Origin: Phycisphaeraceae bacterium
Lineage (GTDB): Bacteria > Planctomycetota > Phycisphaerae > Phycisphaerales > UBA1924
Reading direction: 5' to 3'
Assembly: GCA_019636555.1 (NCBI GenBank)
Contig: JAHBXH010000001.1
Coordinates: 62,001 to 126,000, forward strand
Length of the DNA: 64,000 nucleotides
Below, one piece after another: positions 1 through 8,659 of the stretch. Positions within the stretch are counted from its first letter, which is position 1. Each line of letters begins with the position of its first letter. The position numbers and the translations under genes were made by a program. The notes beneath the pieces are model-generated. The model did not search any database, was not told the origin of the DNA, and worked only from the letters and a program-made list of their open reading frames with translations.

Positions 1-1
1 C

Positions 2-379
2 TACGAAGATGTCATCCCCAAGGACCAGGACAAGAAAGTCACCTTCGACCGCGACGTACTCTCGAGCGCCGTCCGGCGCGCCGCGCTGCTCACCAACGAA
101 GAGTCCCGCGGCGTTCGCATGAACTTCCAGTCAAAGAAAAAGCACCTGGAACTCTCCAGCCGCGCCCCGGAAATGGGCGAAGCCAAGGTCGATATCGATC
201 TTGCCGGCTACGAAGGCGACGACATCGAGATCGGTTTCAATCCCACCTTCATCACCGATGCCCTCAAGGTCATCAGCGACCCGCAGGTGATCATGGAACT
301 GAAAGCCCCGAACAAGCCCGGCGTGGTCAAGAGCGGCGGCGACTTCGTCTACGTCGTCATGCCCGTCAACCTGCAGTAA
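2..379 (+). CDS. dnaN: DNA polymerase III beta sliding clamp, C-terminal part (cut by window edge)
   Basis: The reading frame is open from the first bases to the TAA at 377-379 and encodes the last ~125 residues of the ring-shaped clamp that tethers DNA polymerase III to DNA. Visible are the third-domain features of the family: a 'LTNEESRGVRM' segment, the 'IEIGFN' strand and the terminal 'YVVMPVNL', close to the 'YVVMPMRL' ending of E. coli DnaN. The 5' part lies outside the window. A convergent minus-strand gene starts its 3' end 20 bp downstream. Identification is firm; nothing abnormal is seen in the fragment. Confidence 0.93.
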   Translation, partial: YEDVIPKDQDKKVTFDRDVLSSAVRRAALLTNEESRGVRMNFQSKKKHLELSSRAPEMGEAKVDIDLAGYEGDDIEIGFNPTFITDALKVISDPQVIMELKAPNKPGVVKSGGDFVYVVMPVNLQ

Positions 380-398
380 CGCCGGCCCGGCCGAGCGT

Positions 399-809
399 TT
401 ACACGCGGGCCGAGCGCCGATGGCGGTGCACGGCGCGATCGGTGCGGCTGCGCCGCTTGGGAGACAGTCTTCCAACCGTCGACAATTCGATGGTCTGCCG
501 TTCCTCACGCTCCACGACCGGCGACGGCGCCTGGATGGGCAGAGGCTGCGCGATCGGCGTGCGAACGACCTTGCGCCGGGGGGCGCGTGCCGCGGCCGAG
601 CGATCGGCCTGCCAGGCCGCAAGACACAATCCCGGAAGCACAATCGACCCGAGAATGGCGGCGAGCTGCCAAGTGGAAAGCAGCGGCAGTGTCTCGGGCT
701 GCACGAAGAACCAGACCAGCGCGAGACCCGAAAGCAGGGTCACGCAGGCCGCGGCAATGATCCCCGCGAGACGAATTGAACGAACCATGCGGTGCATGAA
801 GATCCCCAA
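399..809 (-). CDS. Small two-helix membrane protein of unknown function
   Basis: Encodes 136 residues. Two hydrophobic stretches (about residues 14-35 and 45-66) look like transmembrane helices, followed by a basic, Arg-rich, probably disordered C-terminal half. I do not recognise a family. Alternative in-frame ATGs at codons 5 and 8 (797 and 788) would keep both helices, so the start is uncertain. It is convergent with dnaN and divergent from bamA. Support comes from the hydrophobic pattern and from filling the only gap between two sure genes; an antisense ORF of similar length on the plus strand shows no such pattern. Confidence 0.6.
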   Translation of the reverse strand: MGIFMHRMVRSIRLAGIIAAACVTLLSGLALVWFFVQPETLPLLSTWQLAAILGSIVLPGLCLAAWQADRSAAARAPRRKVVRTPIAQPLPIQAPSPVVEREERQTIELSTVGRLSPKRRSRTDRAVHRHRRSARV

Positions 810-979
810 GTGTGCCGCGGCGCGCCGCCGGGAGGCAAATCTACACTCCGCGCCGGCGAAGTTCTAGCGATCGCCCGACGGAGCGATCCAACTTCAGAAA
901 GTTTTGCAAAAGGCGCCGCTGGTTCGGCGCGACCCGATTTGTGAAGAGCCGCAAGAAGGTGTATCGTCCCCACCACGCG

Positions 980-3604
980 ATGGCGAAAGTCCGCCACAAG
1001 TTCCGAAGGCTCGCGGCGTTGCCGCTCCTGCTCTGCTGCGCGATCGCGTTCCCTACCGGCGCGCAGACGCAGCCCGCGCCCCAACCCGAGAGGCCGGTCG
1101 GCGCGCCGCCCGCCGAAGGACCTCTGCGGCGCGATGAACCAAAGCCGGGCCCGCCCGATGTGCAGCTCGAAGTCTTCGAGGGTCGGCCCGTGCGCGAGAT
1201 CCGGCTTGTCAAGCCGGTGCGCCCCAAGCAGGAAGACGAACCCGTTACCTACGAGCCCGTGGACAGCGAGACCGCAAAGCTCGTCCGCAACCAGTTGCGA
1301 CTGCGCGAGGGCGCCGCCTACGACCAATCGGTTGTTTCCTCCGACATCACCCGTCTCAACCGCCTCGGCAGATTCAAGCAGGTCGAAACCCGCGCACAGC
1401 CCTACGACGACGGCAGCGTCGCGCTCATCTACATCCTGCAGCTCCAGCCCATCGTGCAGGACGTGCAGAGCGTCGGCAACCGAAAGTTCAGCGACCAGCA
1501 GATCGCCAAGGAAGTGGACATTCTCCGCGGCACGCCCGTCGATCCCCTCCAGCTCGAGCGCGCCTGCCGACGCATCGAGGCGCTTTACCGAAAGAAGGGC
1601 TACTACCTCGCCCGCGTCTCCGTGGAAGAGGAGCAACTCGAGAAGAGCGGCATCGTCATCTTCAACATCCGCGAGGGCGAACGGCTGAAAGTCGTGGATA
1701 TCCGCTTCGAAGGAAACAGGAGCTTCGGCGCGGCCGAGATCCAGCCCGTCATCAAGACCAAGGTCGCGTGGCTCTTCAACCGCGGCCCCCTCGACGACGA
1801 TGTGCTCGACGACGATGTCGGGAGCATCATCCGGTTCTACAAAGACCGCGGCTACCTCGACGTGCGCGTGGACCGGAACATCCGCCCGGCGCCGACTGGC
1901 AAGGAGGCGATTGTCACCTTCCTGATCGACGAGGGCCCGGTGTACACGCTCCGGAGCGTCGAAACTTTCTACATGGAGTTCGCGCGCAGCTTCCCCACAA
2001 TCGCCGAAGCCAAGGCGGACATGAAGCCGGGAGAAAAAATGCTGGTGCTCGGGCCAGAGGCCCGCCCCGGCAGCCCGGAACGCAACATCTTTGTTTCACG
2101 CGACGGCCAGATCTCCTCCGAACAGGCCAAGGGGCTCATGCTGATCAAGCCCGGCGACGTCTACAGCGTGGACAAGCTGGATAAATCAATCCGTGCGATC
2201 GCCAACGCGCTGGGAACGATGGGTTACGTCGATGCGCAGGTGACCCGCCGCGAGCGGCGCGATACCGAACAGCCCCGGGTCGACATCGTGGTCTTCATCA
2301 CCCAGGGAAAAGAGTACAGAACGGGCGAGGTCATCATCCAGGGCAACGACATCACCCAGCAGAAAGTGGCGCGTCGCCAGATTGAGCTGCAGCCCGACCG
2401 TCCCCTCGACACGGTCGCGCTCGAAAACAGCACGCGCCGCCTCAAGCAGACCAATGTCTTCGATAATCAGCGCGTCAGAATCACCGCGCAGAAACCGGAG
2501 GATTCCGACCCGGAACACCGCGACGTCCTTGCCGAAGTCGCGGAGACCAACACCGGGGAATTCAACATCGGCGCCGCGATCAGCAGCGACGGCGGCGTGC
2601 TCGGGCGCATCTCGATCACCCAGCGCAATTTCGATATCGCCGATCCACCCGATACCGCCGGCGAACTCTTCAGCGGGCGCGCATTCCGCGGCGGTGGACA
2701 GACATTCAACATCACGGCCCTCCCCGGCGACAAGGTTCAAAGTTACGGCGTCTCCCTCGCCGAGCCGTATCTGTTTGAAACAAACTTCGCCGGCTCCGCG
2801 GCGTTCGCGTACAACCAGCGCATCTACGACCAGTACAGCGAGCAGCGCGTCGGCCCGCGCTTCGCGCTCAGCCGGCGCTTCGGCACCCGTTGGCTCGCCA
2901 CAATGCCGTTCAGCTTTGAGAAGGCGGTCATCTACGACATCCCGCCTTCCTCCGCAGTCGACATCTACGAGTCGCAGGGTTCCGCCAATATCTACCGTGT
3001 CGGGCTCAATCTCTCGCGTTCCACCTTCGACGATCCGGTGCAGCCGACGCGCGGCACCAAGTTCCAGATCGGTGCCGAGCAGGTCTACGGCACGTACAAC
3101 TACAACATCTTCCACGCCGAGCACCAGATCTTCATCCCCCTCAGCGAAGACTATCTCGGGCGGACAACCACTCTCTCTTTCCACACACGCGTCGGATACA
3201 TCCCGCAGGGGCGCGACAAGGTCCCCGTCTACGACCGCTTCTATCTCGGCGGCTCGGATCTGCGCGGCTTCCAGTTCCGCACGGTGTCGCCGCGAACGGT
3301 TGCGTTCGATACCGGACTCCCCAGCCCCGAGCCCATCGGCGGCACGTGGATGTTCAATTTCGGACCCGAAGTCAAAATCCCCATCTACGACGACATCCTG
3401 GCGCTCGTCTTCTTTGTTGATTCCGGCACGGTGCTCTTCGAACCCGGTTTTGATCAGTACCGCGTCTCCGTCGGCACCGGCCTGCGCGTGAACATCCCGC
3501 AGTTGTCGGGCGCACCCCTCGCGTTCGACTTCGGCTTCCCCGTCAAGAAGGAGCCGCAGGACAGCGGCCGTCTGTTCACGTTCAGCGTGGATGTGCCGTT
3601 CTAA
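980..3604 (+). CDS. bamA: Outer membrane protein assembly factor BamA
   Basis: BamA inserts beta-barrel proteins into the outer membrane. The chosen ATG at 980 begins a 874-residue protein with a signal peptide (basic 'KVRHKFRR', then a Leu/Ala core, likely cleavage near 'TGAQT'). An upstream in-frame start at 812 would put 56 Arg-rich residues before the signal and is rejected. Residues ~60-470 carry POTRA repeats and residues ~510-874 form the barrel with the conserved 'LRGF' loop-6 motif near residue 760. The chain ends in Phe ('DVPF'), as barrel substrates do. TACACT at 842-847 and TATCGT at 962-967 are possible -10 boxes. Followed by skp and lpxD, the classic gene order. Confidence 0.95.
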   Translation: MAKVRHKFRRLAALPLLLCCAIAFPTGAQTQPAPQPERPVGAPPAEGPLRRDEPKPGPPDVQLEVFEGRPVREIRLVKPVRPKQEDEPVTYEPVDSETAKLVRNQLRLREGAAYDQSVVSSDITRLNRLGRFKQVETRAQPYDDGSVALIYILQLQPIVQDVQSVGNRKFSDQQIAKEVDILRGTPVDPLQLERACRRIEALYRKKGYYLARVSVEEEQLEKSGIVIFNIREGERLKVVDIRFEGNRSFGAAEIQPVIKTKVAWLFNRGPLDDDVLDDDVGSIIRFYKDRGYLDVRVDRNIRPAPTGKEAIVTFLIDEGPVYTLRSVETFYMEFARSFPTIAEAKADMKPGEKMLVLGPEARPGSPERNIFVSRDGQISSEQAKGLMLIKPGDVYSVDKLDKSIRAIANALGTMGYVDAQVTRRERRDTEQPRVDIVVFITQGKEYRTGEVIIQGNDITQQKVARRQIELQPDRPLDTVALENSTRRLKQTNVFDNQRVRITAQKPEDSDPEHRDVLAEVAETNTGEFNIGAAISSDGGVLGRISITQRNFDIADPPDTAGELFSGRAFRGGGQTFNITALPGDKVQSYGVSLAEPYLFETNFAGSAAFAYNQRIYDQYSEQRVGPRFALSRRFGTRWLATMPFSFEKAVIYDIPPSSAVDIYESQGSANIYRVGLNLSRSTFDDPVQPTRGTKFQIGAEQVYGTYNYNIFHAEHQIFIPLSEDYLGRTTTLSFHTRVGYIPQGRDKVPVYDRFYLGGSDLRGFQFRTVSPRTVAFDTGLPSPEPIGGTWMFNFGPEVKIPIYDDILALVFFVDSGTVLFEPGFDQYRVSVGTGLRVNIPQLSGAPLAFDFGFPVKKEPQDSGRLFTFSVDVPF

Positions 3605-3718
3605 TCGCGGGGTACGCGTTTTTGCCGGTTCCAGCCCGCCCCGAAACCGGCGTCCGATTCTCCCGTATCATGCAGCCGCGACATCGGGAGGCGTGCCCCG
3701 CATAGTCGTCGGAATTCA

Positions 3719-4402
3719 ATGCACGCTCTGGACACACACTTCATGAACACCGGTCGCAGGTCCTTCGGTCGTTTCGCGGGCTTGATCGGCGCAGCAATCG
3801 TCACGGCGGGAATCGCCGGCATCGGCGCCATGAGCGTTCATGCCCAGAGCGGCACCGCCCCCGCGGCACCGCGGATCGCCCTGATCAACATCGAGAAAGT
3901 CATCAACGACCTCGACGAACTGAAGATCGGGCAGCAGAGAATCGCCGCCAAGGCGGAGGCACGACAGGCGGAGCTCAACGCTCTCGGCAAACAGCTCGAC
4001 GAGGGTCAGAAGAAACTCGAACTGATCGACCCCAAGGACGCCAGCCGGCGCGACGAAGCGGTCAAGCTGATGGAACTGAGCGCCACCGCCAACGCCAAGC
4101 AGCAGGCGTTCCAGGCCATCATCAACCTCGAAAAGGGCGACCTGTTCAGGCTGGTGCACGGGCACATCATGGAAGCTTGCGCCAGCTACGCGAAGAAGAA
4201 CGAGATCGACCTGGTCATGGTCGATGACCGCGTGCTGGCGTTCCAGGAAAACGACGATGTGGGAAAGGTCACAGCCCTGATCTCCCAGAAGCGGATCCTT
4301 TACGCGGCCCCGCAGCTTGATATCACCGACGCCGTGATCAAACTAATGAATACGAACTTCGCCGCGAACGGCCAGAAGCCCGCCGACAAGCCCAGGCGGT
4401 AA
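3719..4402 (+). CDS. skp: OmpH/Skp-family periplasmic chaperone
   Basis: Skp-type chaperones hold unfolded outer-membrane proteins in the periplasm and deliver them to BamA. The 227-residue product has an N-terminal signal sequence (Ala/Gly/Ile-rich core, 'SVHAQ' cleavage region near residue 42), a beta-strand motif 'IALINIEKVI', then a long charged Gln/Glu/Lys/Ala helix (about residues 60-150) predicted to make the chaperone tentacles. A second ATG at 3743 would give a tidier signal peptide of ~34 residues. Position directly after bamA and before lpxD matches the usual order. Sequence identity to E. coli Skp is low; the assignment rests on architecture and neighbours. Confidence 0.85.
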   Translation: MHALDTHFMNTGRRSFGRFAGLIGAAIVTAGIAGIGAMSVHAQSGTAPAAPRIALINIEKVINDLDELKIGQQRIAAKAEARQAELNALGKQLDEGQKKLELIDPKDASRRDEAVKLMELSATANAKQQAFQAIINLEKGDLFRLVHGHIMEACASYAKKNEIDLVMVDDRVLAFQENDDVGKVTALISQKRILYAAPQLDITDAVIKLMNTNFAANGQKPADKPRR

Positions 4403-4416
4403 TCGTCGCGAGAGCA

Positions 4417-5553
4417 ATGATGCAAGCCACAGCTACTTCCACTCCTTCTTCCGCAGCAACCGGCGGCGAATCCGCGCCGACGGACGATGCAGCTTCGCCC
4501 GCGCAGCTCGAAGGCGCCGGGCTGATGACCGCCGGCAAGCTCGCCGAGCTGTTAGGCGGCGAGCTTCTCGGCTCGCCGGAGACCGCAATCAGCGGGATCG
4601 GCGCGATCGATCAGGCACGCCCGGGCGATCTCACGTTCATCCGTTCCACCAAATTCGCGCAGATGTGGGATCGAAGCAAGGCCTCGGTCGCGATTCTCGC
4701 GCGTGAAGTGGGACCGCCGCGGGCACTCGCCGAGGGTCGCTCTCTCATCGTCGTCGACGACGTCGACGTGGCGCAGCTGAAGATTCTCACGGCCCTTGCG
4801 CCGCCGCAGCAGCCCCCCGCACCGGGAATCGACGCCTCCGCGAAGATCGACGCGACCGCGTCGATCGATCCGGGCGCACGAATCGGCCCGATGTGCGTGA
4901 TCGGTCCGCGCGCGAAGGTCGGGCCGCGCGCCCACCTTGTGTCGGGCGTGCACCTGGGTGAAGACGCGGTCGTTGGTCACGACACCGTCATCGGGCCCGG
5001 TTCTGCCGTCATGGATCGCTGCGTCGTCGGAAGCAACTGCAACATCGCGGGCTGCGTCGTGATCGGCGCCGAAGGATTCGGATACACGATGCAGAGCCAC
5101 CCCAGCGGCCGGGGCAAGTACCTCGTTCACTTCCCGCACATCGGCAACGTTGTCATCGGGGATCATGTCGATATCGGTGCCAACACGTGCATCGATCGCG
5201 CGAAGTTCGGCAGCACCTCGATCGGCAGCGGCACGAAAATCGATAACCTCGTTCAGATCGGGCACAACTGCCGCATCGGACGCTCGTGCGTGATCTGCGG
5301 GCAGGTCGGGCTGTCGGGCTCGGTCACGTTGGGCGACGGAGTGCAGCTCGGAGGTCGGGTCGGCATCGCCGACAACATCCACGTCGGCTCCATGGCGCGC
5401 GTGGCAGCCAGTGCCGGCGTGATGAACGACGTGCCCGCCGGGCAAACGTGGATGGGCAGCCCCGCGCTCCCCGCGAAGGAAGCCGCGCGCAATCTCGCGC
5501 TCTTCCGGCGCCTCTCGCAGATCCTGAAGAAGGTGAAGATCGACGGCCTGTAG
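4417..5553 (+). CDS. lpxD: UDP-3-O-acylglucosamine N-acyltransferase LpxD
   Basis: LpxD adds the second hydroxyacyl chain in lipid A synthesis in the cytosol. The 378-residue product has the N-terminal uridine-binding domain ('ISGIGAIDQARPGDLTF' region, residues ~45-70) followed by a left-handed beta helix of hexapeptide repeats from ~residue 145. The catalytic His is seen in 'VQIGHNCRIG', matching 'QIAHN' of E. coli LpxD, preceded by the conserved 'DIGANTCIDR'. A ~25-residue low-complexity Ser/Thr/Ala extension precedes the family start; the next in-frame Met (MTAGKLAEL, 4525) is an alternative start. It lies 14 bp after skp and 18 bp before lpxC. Confidence 0.93.
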   Translation: MMQATATSTPSSAATGGESAPTDDAASPAQLEGAGLMTAGKLAELLGGELLGSPETAISGIGAIDQARPGDLTFIRSTKFAQMWDRSKASVAILAREVGPPRALAEGRSLIVVDDVDVAQLKILTALAPPQQPPAPGIDASAKIDATASIDPGARIGPMCVIGPRAKVGPRAHLVSGVHLGEDAVVGHDTVIGPGSAVMDRCVVGSNCNIAGCVVIGAEGFGYTMQSHPSGRGKYLVHFPHIGNVVIGDHVDIGANTCIDRAKFGSTSIGSGTKIDNLVQIGHNCRIGRSCVICGQVGLSGSVTLGDGVQLGGRVGIADNIHVGSMARVAASAGVMNDVPAGQTWMGSPALPAKEAARNLALFRRLSQILKKVKIDGL

Positions 5554-5571
5554 ACGGTCGCCGGCGCGTCG

Positions 5572-6420
5572 ATGAGAACGCCTCAGGAAATCGAAGTCTC
5601 CGGATTCGGGCTCTTTTCGGCACGTCCGTCGCGGGTTCTTTTCCGGTGCGCGCAGTCTCAAAGCGGCATTCGCTTCGTTCATCCCGCCGGCTCGCCGAGC
5701 GTCGCCGCGCTGATCGCGTTCCAGCGGATCGCGAGCGGCCCGCTCGGAGGCCGAAACACCGTGATCGCAATCGACGCCTACGCCGTCGCAACGATCGAAC
5801 ATCTCTTGTCCGCGCTCGCCGGGCTCAACATCTGGCACATCGATGTCGTGACCGAGGCGGGCGAACTCCCGATTCTCGACGGCTCCGCTCTGGGCTTCGT
5901 CGAAGCGCTGCGAGAGTCGCCCGTTTCGGCTGCGACGCCGCTCCAACTGAACCGCCCGTTCCGCGTCGACGATGCCGCGACCGGCGCGTGGATCGAAGCA
6001 CGCCCCGCGCGCTCGATCCGCTATCGCTACGAACTCCGCTATCCGCCCGGCAGCGGAATCGCGGATCAGCACTTTGAATGGGACGGCGATCCGCGGCACT
6101 ACAACGAAGAGATCGCGCCGGCACGCACGTTTTCGCTCGAGCGCGAAGCGATCGCGTTGAAGTCTGCCGGCCTGTTTCCCCACTTGACGCCCCGCGACAT
6201 GCTGGTGATCGCTCCCGACGGACGCCCCATCGACAACACGTACCGGTTTCCAGACGAGCCCGCGCGCCACAAGTTGCTCGACCTGATCGGAGACCTCGCG
6301 CTCCTCGGCCGCCCGCTTGTCGCCGAGGTGATCGCGCACCGATCGAGTCACGCGCTCACCCACGAACTCTGCCGCCAAATCGCCGGAGCGATGGACCCCA
6401 AGCTCGGCGTGCGGAGTTAG
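5572..6420 (+). CDS. lpxC: UDP-3-O-acyl-N-acetylglucosamine deacetylase LpxC
   Basis: LpxC is the zinc enzyme that commits UDP-acyl-GlcNAc to lipid A synthesis. The 282-residue product shows the zinc and catalytic residues: 'TIEHLLSALAG' (Glu-His pair, like E. coli Glu78/His79), 'RHKLLDLIGD' (His and Asp ligands) and 'HRSSHAL' (catalytic His). It is slightly shorter than the ~305-residue proteobacterial enzyme. In some bacteria LpxC is fused to FabZ; here it stands alone and no fabZ or lpxA follows. It probably belongs to the bamA-skp-lpxD transcription unit, 18 bp downstream of lpxD. Confidence 0.93.
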   Translation: MRTPQEIEVSGFGLFSARPSRVLFRCAQSQSGIRFVHPAGSPSVAALIAFQRIASGPLGGRNTVIAIDAYAVATIEHLLSALAGLNIWHIDVVTEAGELPILDGSALGFVEALRESPVSAATPLQLNRPFRVDDAATGAWIEARPARSIRYRYELRYPPGSGIADQHFEWDGDPRHYNEEIAPARTFSLEREAIALKSAGLFPHLTPRDMLVIAPDGRPIDNTYRFPDEPARHKLLDLIGDLALLGRPLVAEVIAHRSSHALTHELCRQIAGAMDPKLGVRS

Positions 6421-6433
6421 GTCGCTCAGGGCC

Positions 6434-6439
6434 GTACAC
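6434..6439 (+). promoter_or_regulatory. -10-like box TACACT in front of gatC
   Basis: TACACT ends 7 nt before the gatC ATG at 6447, so transcription would start at or within a few bases of the start codon. No convincing -35 element is seen. Confidence 0.5.
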
Positions 6440-6446
6440 TCGGTGC

Positions 6447-6758
6447 ATGAGTGACGAGTCGCTTTCACCCGAATACGTCCGGCGCATCGCCCGGCTTTCT
6501 CGCCTGTCGCTGACCGATGCGCAGGCCGCCGAATACGGCTCGCGCATGTCCGCCGTGCTCGGCTACATGAACCGCCTGCGCGAACTCAAACTCGATGACG
6601 TCGAACCCATGGCCAACGTCGGCGGCACGACCAACCGCCTCGACGACGATGTACCCGGCCCGACCTTGAGCAACGAAACGCTCATGAAGATCGCGCCGGA
6701 ATCGATGCCGCCGTTCGTCAAAGTGCCGAAGGTTCTTGGTGAAGGGGGTGGAGCGTGA
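6447..6758 (+). CDS. gatC: Glutamyl/aspartyl-tRNA amidotransferase subunit C
   Basis: GatC is the small subunit that steadies the GatA-GatB complex, which converts mischarged Glu-tRNA(Gln) or Asp-tRNA(Asn). The 103-residue product shows the family pattern: 'YVRRIARLSRLSLTDAQA' near the N terminus, 'LGYMNRLRELKLDDVEPM' in the middle and a C-terminal 'KVPKVL'. ATG 6447 is preceded by a -10-like TACACT and no Shine-Dalgarno. The stop codon overlaps the GTG of the following DUF2314 gene by 4 bp, so the two are likely translationally coupled. gatA is two genes downstream; gatB is not in the window. Confidence 0.92.
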   Translation: MSDESLSPEYVRRIARLSRLSLTDAQAAEYGSRMSAVLGYMNRLRELKLDDVEPMANVGGTTNRLDDDVPGPTLSNETLMKIAPESMPPFVKVPKVLGEGGGA

Positions 6759-7213
6759 GAGCCGGTCCCTTTTTGTTGTCAGCGCTTCTGTGCGCCGGGG
6801 CGATCATCCCCGGGGCGTGCGAAAAACGCGACGACACGTTGGTCCAAGCGTCGAACGACGATCCGCGGATGAAATCCGCCCGCGACGAAGCATTGAAGAG
6901 ATTTTCCGAATTCGCCGCGGCGTTCGAGAAACGGAAGATGAGCGATGTCTTCCTGGTCAAGACCGGCTTTCCGGTTCGCAATTCCTCCGACCACGAGTAC
7001 ATGTGGATCAGCGTCCGCAGGATGCAGGGGGACACCATCAGCGGCAAACTCGAAAGCGAACCGTTCAACGATGTCGGGCTGAAACCGGGAGACGACGTCT
7101 CGACGACGCGATCGGCAATCCACGACTGGATGTACGGCACCAAGGGTTCCAAACCGATCGGCGGATTCCAGGAAGCCGTGTTGCTGGAGATCGAGAAGGA
7201 GCAGCCGAAGTGA
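6755..7213 (+). CDS. DUF2314 domain lipoprotein between gatC and gatA
   Basis: The 152-residue product has a lipoprotein-like signal ending in 'IIPGAC' (Cys at residue 22) and a DUF2314 domain: 'DHEYMWISV', 'GDTISGKLESEP', 'LKPGDDV' and 'IHDWMYG'. DUF2314 proteins such as E. coli YegJ are small and of unknown function. The GTG start overlaps the gatC stop by 4 bp, and its own stop overlaps the gatA GTG by 4 bp. An exported lipoprotein wedged into a cytosolic amidotransferase operon is odd. The domain call is good; the lipobox is not canonical, so lipidation is less sure. Confidence 0.82.
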   Translation: MRAGPFLLSALLCAGAIIPGACEKRDDTLVQASNDDPRMKSARDEALKRFSEFAAAFEKRKMSDVFLVKTGFPVRNSSDHEYMWISVRRMQGDTISGKLESEPFNDVGLKPGDDVSTTRSAIHDWMYGTKGSKPIGGFQEAVLLEIEKEQPK

Positions 7214-8646
7214 GCGCTCCCGGATTCTTCGGTTCCGCAGCTTCGGCGCGCGATCGTGTCGCCGCGACCCTCAAACGTGCGGGCGAAGTCGATGCGAGGC
7301 TGAGATCGTTCACGCAGGTCTTCGATCAGTGCGCCAACGAGGCCGCCGCTGCCAGCGATTCGAAGCAAAGCCGCGGCCCGCTCGCCGGTGTTCCCGTCGC
7401 GCTCAAAGACAATCTCTGTCTCGCGTGGGGAAAAACTACCTGCGCCAGCAACATGCTGCGCGAGTACGAATCGCCGTTCACCGCGACCGCCGTTCAGAAG
7501 CTCATCGACGCCGGCGCGATCATTGTCGGCAAGACCAACCTCGATGAATTCGCGATGGGGTCCTCGTGCGAGAATTCGTGCTTCGGCCCCACGTTCAACC
7601 CTTGGGATCTCGCGCGCGTGCCCGGGGGCAGCAGCGGCGGGAGCGCCGCCGCAGTCGCCGCGGGCATCGTCCCGCTCGCGCTCGGCTCGGACACGGGCGG
7701 CTCGGTCCGACAGCCCGCTTCACACTGCGGTATCGTCGGCGTGAAACCAACCTACGGACGCGTCAGCCGCTACGGGCTCGTCGCCTACGCGAGCAGCCTC
7801 GATCAGATCGGAACTCTGACGCGCACAGTCGAAGATGCCGCCCGCGCGCTCAGCGTGATCTGCGGCCACGACCGGCTCGATTCGACTTCGTCGCAGGAAG
7901 CGGTGCCGGACTTTGCCGCGGGACTCGAACAACCGATCGAGAACCTGCGCCTCGCCGTTCCCCGCCAGGCTCGCAGCGCTTCGAATCACCCGGAAGTGTC
8001 GCGCGTCTTCGATGAGACCATCGCGACGTACAGGAAGCTCGGCGCCACGATCGTCGATGTCGAGCTCCCGATGCTCGATTACGGGATCGCGGCGTACTAC
8101 ATCGTCGCGCCCGCCGAGGCCTCGAGCAATCTCGCGCGTTTCGACGGCATCCGCTACGGTCACCGCGCGAGGCTCGCGCCGGGCGAAGACTTGTTCGACT
8201 TGTACTGCAAGTCGCGCTCAGAGGGATTCGGAAGTGAAGTGCAGCGCAGAATCATGCTTGGTACGCACGTACTGAGCAGCGGTTACTACGACGCGTACTA
8301 CAACACGGCGCTCAAAGTAAGGCGCAAGATCAAGCAGGACTTTGACCGCGCCTTCGCCGATTGCCACGCCGTCCTGATGCCCGCGAGCCCCTCGCCCGCG
8401 TTCAAGGTCGGCGAAAAAACCAGCGACCCGCTCGCGATGTACCTCGAAGATGTGTACACGGTGACCATCAACCTCGCCGGGCTCCCCGCGATGTCGATCC
8501 CCGCCGGCTTCGCTTCGGTCGAGAGCAAGCAATTGCCCGTTGGGGTTCAGATCATCTCGCCCGCGTTCGATGAATCTCGCATGCTCCGCATCGCGCACGC
8601 GTTCGAGAAGGCGACCGAGTGGCACTCGCGCACGCCGCAGATTTGA
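7210..8646 (+). CDS. gatA: Glutamyl/aspartyl-tRNA amidotransferase subunit A
   Basis: GatA releases ammonia from glutamine for transamidation of mischarged tRNAs. The 478-residue product carries the amidase-signature machinery: 'VALKDN' with the catalytic Lys, the Gly/Ser-rich 'GGSSGGSAAAVAAG' with the cis-Ser, and 'GSDTGGSVRQPA' with the nucleophilic Ser. The GTG at 7210 is chosen because it overlaps the preceding stop and gives the usual length. A longer open frame reaching to 6736 overlaps gatC and the DUF2314 gene and is not used. The gene ends 14 bp before the convergent CPBP protease gene. Confidence 0.94.
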   Translation: MSAPGFFGSAASARDRVAATLKRAGEVDARLRSFTQVFDQCANEAAAASDSKQSRGPLAGVPVALKDNLCLAWGKTTCASNMLREYESPFTATAVQKLIDAGAIIVGKTNLDEFAMGSSCENSCFGPTFNPWDLARVPGGSSGGSAAAVAAGIVPLALGSDTGGSVRQPASHCGIVGVKPTYGRVSRYGLVAYASSLDQIGTLTRTVEDAARALSVICGHDRLDSTSSQEAVPDFAAGLEQPIENLRLAVPRQARSASNHPEVSRVFDETIATYRKLGATIVDVELPMLDYGIAAYYIVAPAEASSNLARFDGIRYGHRARLAPGEDLFDLYCKSRSEGFGSEVQRRIMLGTHVLSSGYYDAYYNTALKVRRKIKQDFDRAFADCHAVLMPASPSPAFKVGEKTSDPLAMYLEDVYTVTINLAGLPAMSIPAGFASVESKQLPVGVQIISPAFDESRMLRIAHAFEKATEWHSRTPQI

Positions 8647-8659
8647 TGTTCACGGATAA

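Noticed and set aside
4552..6468. 638-codon minus-strand ORF opposite lpxD and lpxC
   Set aside because: Antisense shadow of two certain genes, caused by high third-position GC; no domain pattern, many Arg/Asp/Ala runs.
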